Assembly (NCBI GenBank): GCA_003519545.1
Contig: DOWN01000331.1
Coordinates: forward strand, 1 to 10,505
Source of the DNA: Bacteroidota bacterium
GTDB lineage: Bacteria > Bacteroidota > Ignavibacteria > Tepidaquicellales > Tepidaquicellaceae
DNA: 10,505 nucleotides
Direction: 5' to 3'
Positions within the stretch are counted from its first letter, which is position 1. Each line of letters begins with the position of its first letter. This document shows positions 6,746 through 10,505 of the stretch, in pieces. The position numbers and the translations under genes were made by a program. A model generated the notes under the pieces. It was not told where the DNA came from and ran no database searches. It was given only the letters and a program-made list of their open reading frames with translations.

Positions 6746-8029
6746 TTTTTTATAATCAATTAACATTCCTGTACCCGCAAGAAAAAATAAAAAACCGGAC
6801 AGAATAAAGTTTGCTTCAATAGAAACAAATCTTATCACCAAGTATCCGAGAAGAGGTGCGAATAAACCTCTTATGCCTGTGAATGTTATATGAACTGCCT
6901 GATAACTTGCCACCATATTGTGAGGAGCATAAAAAATAGATCCGATATTCCATGCTAAAGTAACTCCACTCATTGCAAATCCAAAAACAAAAAACACCAA
7001 ATAGATTATAAAAGTGGAATCAAAAAATCCTGAACTTGATTTTAAATAATTTGCAACCAAGAATAATACCGGGACAAGAATCAGAGTATAAAATATTATA
7101 CTGCAGAATTTAGTTGGGTTTCCTGATCCCATAAATCTACCCATAATAGGTGTTACGAGAATCAATGCCGAATGGAAAATCAGACCTTTTGCGAGAGAAA
7201 TAGGAGTATAAGTTAAATTAAGATAGTCAACAAGAAATATAGGGATTGCGGGACTGAGAACCATAAACGCCATTCCATAAAGAAAAAAATTTATTTCGAA
7301 TACAAAGAATTTTTTATTCTCCTTACAGATTTTAATCATATTTCTGACAGGTAAAATTGCTATATCTCTGAATAATCTAAAATTTATATTTTTAAACTGA
7401 TCAAGGTTTGAACCAGTCGAATCAAATTTTCCTGAATCAGCGATTTTCATAATTTTGGACATTTCATAATAATATAGGATTCCAAAAAGACCTGCCACAG
7501 GATATAAAATTTTATAAATATTATTGTTGGCATCAAGTAAAAATCCCGCAACTGTAGAAGTGACAAGCAAGACGAGGGTTGAAAGACTTGAAGCATAGGA
7601 ATAATATTTACTTCTGTTTTGCAAAGTGTAATTATGTCTGAAAATATAATTCCATGAAGGCATAAGCAAAGCATCAGCGATGAACATAATAGTAATAATT
7701 GCTATATAGAACCAGGGGTTTGAGAATAAAGGAATCAGAATTAAACTGCCTCTACCTAATGCACCGATCAAAAAAATTATTTTTGATCTGTTGTTGGCAC
7801 GATCAATAATTTCAGTGCCGTAAATGGAAAACAGAAATGAAATTGAAGTAAGGTAAATTAAAATTGTAACTTCAAAATTTGTACCACTTAAAGATTTTTT
7901 AAGAATGATTTCCTGAATAACAATAATACCTGTAACAATTCCATTAAAGAACTGTGAGATAAGATGCAGAAAAAAAGTTTTTTTTTCTTTTTTTTCCACA
8001 CCAAGAGATGGATAAGAAAGGCGTTGCAC
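6731..8029 (-). CDS. MFS transporter, about 12 membrane segments
   Basis: This 432-residue integral membrane protein is of the major facilitator type. Hydrophobic helices run through both halves (for example about 23-41, 54-71, 84-101, 107-124, 146-165, 173-189, then 241-266, 282-297, 309-327, 338-361, 378-399 and 404-424). A polar central loop (about 191-240) separates them. The motif IIDRANNRSK (74-83) sits in the loop after TM2, where MFS proteins carry a signature. A late block SYQAVHITFTGIRG (375-388) is distinctive. The substrate cannot be inferred with confidence; sugars or cell-wall fragments fit the context but are speculative. The start is GTG, 2 nt after the RapZ-like stop, so translation is probably coupled; GTG at codon 11 is an alternative start. 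Codons 12-20 contain runs of 8 A, 9 A and 7 T. The 3' end overlaps the NeuB-like gene. Confidence 0.82.
   Translation of the reverse strand: MQRLSYPSLGVEKKEKKTFFLHLISQFFNGIVTGIIVIQEIILKKSLSGTNFEVTILIYLTSISFLFSIYGTEIIDRANNRSKIIFLIGALGRGSLILIPLFSNPWFYIAIITIMFIADALLMPSWNYIFRHNYTLQNRSKYYSYASSLSTLVLLVTSTVAGFLLDANNNIYKILYPVAGLFGILYYYEMSKIMKIADSGKFDSTGSNLDQFKNINFRLFRDIAILPVRNMIKICKENKKFFVFEINFFLYGMAFMVLSPAIPIFLVDYLNLTYTPISLAKGLIFHSALILVTPIMGRFMGSGNPTKFCSIIFYTLILVPVLFLVANYLKSSSGFFDSTFIIYLVFFVFGFAMSGVTLAWNIGSIFYAPHNMVASYQAVHITFTGIRGLFAPLLGYLVIRFVSIEANFILSGFLFFLAGTGMLIDYKKSHSS
7970..7995 (-). repeat. Homopolymer cluster in the 5' part of the MFS gene
   Basis: Read on the minus strand, the tract is A8, G, A9, C, T7 and encodes E-K-K-E-K-K-T-F-F near the protein's N-terminus. 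Runs of this length so close to a start are possible sites of replication or transcription slippage that would switch the frame. AT-rich composition alone could also produce them. Confidence 0.45.
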
Positions 8030-8031
8030 TG

Positions 8032-8439
8032 TTAATTATTTAAATGAGGAAATTCCCTGTGGTTTACTGTAACTATTACACCGGGGAAATTTTTTTCAAT
8101 AAATTTTTTAGTCATTTCAGCAGAATAGACTGACCTGTGCTGACCTCCTGTGCAACCAAAATTAATCATTAGATGAGAAAAATTTCTTTCCAAATAATTT
8201 TTAATTGCAGGAGTGATGAGAGCATAAACACTTTGTAAAAATTCATTCATTGTGTTTTGCGAATCAAGAAAATTTATGACTGCGGAGTCTTTACCGGTTA
8301 AATCTTTGTATTCATCAAGTCTTCCGGGATTAAAAATAAATCTGCAATCGAAGACAAAACCACCTCCGTTACCTGAAGTATCAACGGGAATACCTGATTT
8401 TTTATAAGAGAATGAATTTAATTCAACTGTTAATGACAT
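8032..8439 (-). CDS. Stand-alone RapZ C-terminal-domain protein
   Basis: The 135-residue protein matches only the C-terminal half of RapZ (full RapZ is about 284 aa). Seen are SFSYKKSGIPVD (9-20), FDCRFIFNP (30-38; RapZ has FDVRFLPNP), DLTGKD (46-51), GCTGGQHRSVY (95-105) and NHRE (126-129). The RapZ N-terminal P-loop kinase-like domain is absent. The 52-nt gap to glnA leaves no room for a decayed remnant, so this is a natural single-domain form. In E. coli the C-terminal domain binds glucosamine-6-phosphate and small RNAs to control GlmS. A role here as amino-sugar sensor or RNA binder is inference. A glycine-rich insert (SGNGGG, 22-27) departs from RapZ. The start is ATG 14 nt downstream of a hairpin. 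It is followed 2 nt later by the transporter, suggesting a functional pair. Confidence 0.78.
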   Translation of the reverse strand: MSLTVELNSFSYKKSGIPVDTSGNGGGFVFDCRFIFNPGRLDEYKDLTGKDSAVINFLDSQNTMNEFLQSVYALITPAIKNYLERNFSHLMINFGCTGGQHRSVYSAEMTKKFIEKNFPGVIVTVNHREFPHLNN

Positions 8440-8452
8440 AGTTTTTTTTAAT

Positions 8453-8480
8453 ACCGTTCCTGAAATTAATCAGGAACGGT
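8453..8480 (-). terminator. Perfect 11-bp hairpin between glnA and the RapZ-like gene
   Basis: ACCGTTCCTGA (8453-8463) pairs perfectly with TCAGGAACGGT (8470-8480) around a 6-nt loop. It lies 11 nt after the glnA stop and 13 nt before the RapZ-like ATG. On the minus-strand transcript the stem is followed by ATTAAAAAAAAC rather than a U tract, so it is not a canonical intrinsic terminator. It could terminate partially, protect the glnA 3' end, mark a processing site, or affect initiation on the downstream gene, whose A-rich start region follows directly. Confidence 0.45.
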
Positions 8481-8491
8481 GACTTTAAATT

Positions 8492-9946
8492 TTATACTTC
8501 GTAATATAAATGGAATTCATAAGGATGAGGTCTGAGTTGAACCTGTTTCACTTCTTTTTCCATTTTGTAATCAATCCAAGTATTTATTAAATCAGATGAA
8601 AATACATCACCTTGTTTCAAGAATTCATTATCTTTAGATAACGCTTCAAGAGCCATTTCAAGAGTAGCAGGAGCGTGTTTTATACTTTTATGTTCTTCGG
8701 GGGAAAGATGATAGATATCTTTATCCATTGGTTGACCCGGATCAATTTGATTAATGATACCATCTAAACCTGCAAGCAATAAAGCAGCAAAAGTCAGATA
8801 AGGATTTGAGGTACCGTCAGGACATCTGAATTCAACTCTCTTTGATTTTGGACTGTCGGAATACATAGGAATTCTTATTGCAGCACTTCTATTCATTTTA
8901 GAATAAACAAGATTTACAGGTGCTTCATATCCAGGTACTAATCTTTTATAAGAATTAGTTGTTGGGTTTGATAAAGCAAGAAGTGCCGGAGCATGTTTTA
9001 ATAATCCGCCAATAAAATGTAATGCCTGATCACTTAAACCTGCATATTTATCTCCTGCAAATAGAGGATTACCATTTTTCCAAAGACTGATGTGAGTGTG
9101 CATACCACTTCCATTATCACCAAAAATTGGTTTAGGCATAAAAGTTGCTGTTTTACCTTCTGCCCTTGCGGTATTTTTAACAATGTATTTAAACATTTGT
9201 AATTGATCAGCACATAAAAGCATAGGTGCGAATTTAAAATCAATTTCTGCCTGGCCTGCAGTAGCAACTTCATGGTGCTGAGTTTCAACATCAATACCGG
9301 CATTCATAAGGTGTTCAACCATAACGTTTCTTATATCATTTGTTGAATCAGAAGGCGGAACAGGAAAGTATCCTTCTTTTAATCTTATTTTATGACCTAA
9401 GTTTGCTTCATTTTCACTTCCGGTATTCCAAAAACCTTCTCTTGAATCAATTCTAAACCAACTTGAATATTCATTAATATTATAAGCGACGTGATCTAAA
9501 ATAAAAAATTCAGCTTCAGGACCGAAATAGACTACATCAGCAATACCTGTTGAGTGTAAATAGTTTAAAGCTTTTTTAGCTACATATCTCGGATCGAAAT
9601 CATACGGTTTTTTTGTAATAGGATCATAGATGTCACAAATTAGAGATAAAGTTTTTGTTTTCATAAAAGGATCAACATTAGCAGTTGTCGGATCAGGAAT
9701 TGCAAGCATATCAGATTCATTAATTGCTTTCCATCCTCTTATAGAAGAACCATCAAAACCGAACCCATCATAAAAAACATCTTCAGTCAATCTGTGCACA
9801 GGAACGGAAAAATGTTGCCATTGACCAATCATATCAGTAAATCTAAGGTCAATCATTTTAACTTCTTTTTCCTTAGCAAGTTTAAAAACATCATTAATTC
9901 TTTTCAGTTTTTCTTTTTCTACTTCTTTTGGATCTTTGTTTTCCAT
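8492..9946 (-). CDS. glnA: Glutamine synthetase type I
   Basis: This ATP-dependent enzyme makes glutamine from glutamate and ammonia as a cytoplasmic dodecamer. At 484 aa it is slightly longer than E. coli GlnA (469). Motifs are FGFDGSSIRGW (62-72), the metal/glutamate site GPEAEFF (142-148), HHEVATAGQAEIDFKF (224-239), the ATP site KPIFGDNGSGMHTH (272-285), NPTTNSYKRLVPGYEAPV (327-344) and RVEFRCPD (370-377). DKDIYHLSPEE (408-418) corresponds to the adenylylation loop of GSI-beta enzymes (Y397 in E. coli), with Y412 as candidate target. Together with WNTGSENEANLGH (173-185), this favours the beta subtype. The N-terminus is lysine/glutamate-rich. The ATG start lies 2 nt after the Lrp-type regulator's stop, so the two are surely co-transcribed. 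Control by that regulator is likely (inference). A hairpin follows the gene. Confidence 0.97.
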   Translation of the reverse strand: MENKDPKEVEKEKLKRINDVFKLAKEKEVKMIDLRFTDMIGQWQHFSVPVHRLTEDVFYDGFGFDGSSIRGWKAINESDMLAIPDPTTANVDPFMKTKTLSLICDIYDPITKKPYDFDPRYVAKKALNYLHSTGIADVVYFGPEAEFFILDHVAYNINEYSSWFRIDSREGFWNTGSENEANLGHKIRLKEGYFPVPPSDSTNDIRNVMVEHLMNAGIDVETQHHEVATAGQAEIDFKFAPMLLCADQLQMFKYIVKNTARAEGKTATFMPKPIFGDNGSGMHTHISLWKNGNPLFAGDKYAGLSDQALHFIGGLLKHAPALLALSNPTTNSYKRLVPGYEAPVNLVYSKMNRSAAIRIPMYSDSPKSKRVEFRCPDGTSNPYLTFAALLLAGLDGIINQIDPGQPMDKDIYHLSPEEHKSIKHAPATLEMALEALSKDNEFLKQGDVFSSDLINTWIDYKMEKEVKQVQLRPHPYEFHLYYEV

Positions 9947-9948
9947 TT

Positions 9949-10419
9949 TTATTTTAATTTTAAGTTTGTTGTTTCTTTAACTGTTGATAAAACTATATTA
10001 GATTTAGTTGATTTAACTCCGGGCCACGTTTGAATTTTGGCAAGAAGTTTTTCGAGAGTTGAAGTATTTTCAGTTCTGATTTTCAGAATGTGCGAGCCAT
10101 CGCCTGTGATTGAATGGCATTCAAGAATTTCATCATCATCATTGCATTGAGAAATAAATTGTTTATAAAATTTTGAAGATTCGCTAACTACTGTAATAAA
10201 ACCCGTAATATCATACTTTAATTTTTTAGCATCGAGAATAACAGTATAACTTTTTATGACACCGGAATTTTCAAGTTTTAAAATTCTGTCAATTGTAGAA
10301 GGAAGCGAAAGACCTACAATTTCGGCTATTTCATTTCTTTTTAAATGAGAATTTTTCTGAAGTTCAGAGAGTATTTTAACATCAATATCATCAAGTTTAA
10401 TATCTTCGGATAATTTCAA
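9949..10419 (-). CDS. Lrp/AsnC-family transcriptional regulator
   Basis: This is a feast/famine-type DNA-binding protein of normal family length, 156 aa. The N-terminal winged helix-turn-helix begins LDDIDVKILSELQKNSHLKR (9-28) and has its recognition helix around VGLSLPSTIDRILKLE (35-50). The linker GVIKSYTVILDAKKLKYD (53-70) leads into the RAM/AsnC effector domain, with ITGDGSHILKI (104-114) at the usual amino-acid ligand turn and WPGVKSTKSNIVLSTVKE (132-149) at the end. The start is TTG at 10419, placing LDDIDVKIL at the usual distance from the N-terminus; no nearby ATG exists. The gene sits 2 nt upstream of glnA, so glutamine synthetase is its probable target, with glutamine or another amino acid as possible ligand (inference). 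Inverted repeats at its own promoter suggest autoregulation. Confidence 0.93.
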   Translation of the reverse strand: MKLSEDIKLDDIDVKILSELQKNSHLKRNEIAEIVGLSLPSTIDRILKLENSGVIKSYTVILDAKKLKYDITGFITVVSESSKFYKQFISQCNDDDEILECHSITGDGSHILKIRTENTSTLEKLLAKIQTWPGVKSTKSNIVLSTVKETTNLKLK

Positions 10420-10437
10420 ATTTTTAACTAATTAATT

Positions 10438-10461
10438 AAGGTATTTTAAATAATTTACCTT
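10438..10461. promoter_or_regulatory. Inverted repeat, candidate operator for the Lrp-type regulator
   Basis: AAGGTA (10438-10443) and TACCTT (10456-10461) form a dyad around a 12-nt A/T-only centre, covering the expected transcription start of the regulator gene. A second dyad, CCTTA/TAAGG (10458-10462 and 10468-10472), shares the CCTT arm and overlaps the -10 box. AT-centred dyads at the regulator's own promoter are usual for Lrp/AsnC autoregulation; binding itself is inferred. Confidence 0.35.
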
Positions 10462-10463
10462 AC

Positions 10464-10492
10464 AAAATAAGGAATTTATATTAATTTGTCAA
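10464..10492 (-). promoter_or_regulatory. Sigma70-like promoter for the regulator-glnA operon
   Basis: On the minus strand a perfect -35 box TTGACA (10492-10487) is followed by a 17-nt spacer and a -10 box TATTTT (10469-10464). Initiation would fall near 10457, giving a leader of about 38 nt before the TTG start at 10419. This is the best promoter match in the window, though the -10 is only moderate. Confidence 0.55.
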
Positions 10493-10505
10493 TTTAAATT
10501 AAAAC

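Noticed and set aside
6743..6758. TGATT/AATCA dyad as a bidirectional terminator between the converging operons
   Set aside because: A 5-bp A/T-dominated stem is too weak to distinguish from chance in this composition.
8032..8439. RapZ pseudogene that lost its N-terminal kinase-like half
   Set aside because: Only 52 nt separate it from glnA, the start codon is proper, motifs are intact and the gene is tightly coupled to the next one; it looks like a real single-domain protein.
9794..10033. 79-codon open frame on the plus strand across the regulator-glnA junction
   Set aside because: It is antisense to two well-supported genes, and its product is a low-complexity Phe/Lys-rich sequence caused by AT-rich composition.

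Overview
This AT-rich window (roughly 30% GC by eye) has a compact layout: two operon-like gene trains that converge and overlap tail to tail near 6731-6745. Most start codons follow A/T-rich stretches without a Shine-Dalgarno sequence, and four starts are TTG or GTG. Together with a stand-alone RapZ-type C-terminal domain and a type I glutamine synthetase, this suggests the Bacteroidota/Ignavibacteriota (FCB) side of Bacteria. That placement is an inference. No rRNA, tRNA, CRISPR array or insertion sequence was seen.

Plus strand, 84-6745: seven tightly packed genes that look like one surface-glycan sugar operon. In order they are a GT-B-like protein with the HP...S-T signature of CMP-Kdo, polysialyl and glycerophosphate transferases; an SpsF-type cytidylyltransferase; the two halves of a transketolase as separate genes; a class III (glutamate-1-semialdehyde-type) PLP aminotransferase; a short-chain dehydrogenase/reductase; and a NeuB-type PEP-condensing synthase lacking the usual C-terminal SAF domain. 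Read together, they suggest synthesis, CMP activation and transfer of an unusual, possibly amino-substituted, 3-deoxy-2-ulosonic acid. Transketolase would build or rearrange the carbon skeleton. SDR and aminotransferase would install an amine. The NeuB-like enzyme would add three carbons from PEP, SpsF would make the CMP-sugar, and the first gene could transfer it. The recognisable sialic/legionaminic genes (hydrolysing epimerase, dehydratase, acetyltransferase, ordinary NeuA) are absent here, so the product is unlikely to be a standard one made within this window.

Minus strand, 10419-6731: an Lrp/AsnC regulator, glnA (GSI), a small RapZ C-terminal-domain protein and an MFS transporter. The regulator and glnA are 2 nt apart, and so are the RapZ-like gene and the transporter gene. 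A perfect 11-bp hairpin separates the two pairs. A good sigma70-like promoter (TTGACA-17-TATTTT) and overlapping inverted repeats precede the regulator, which fits autoregulation. The set links nitrogen assimilation (glutamine is the amide donor for glucosamine-6-phosphate) with a possible amino-sugar sensor and a transporter, next to the sugar operon.

Gene-free stretches are all short: the leader at 1-83, the hairpin spacer at 8440-8491 and the promoter region at 10420-10505. No stretch over 300 bases lacks a gene.
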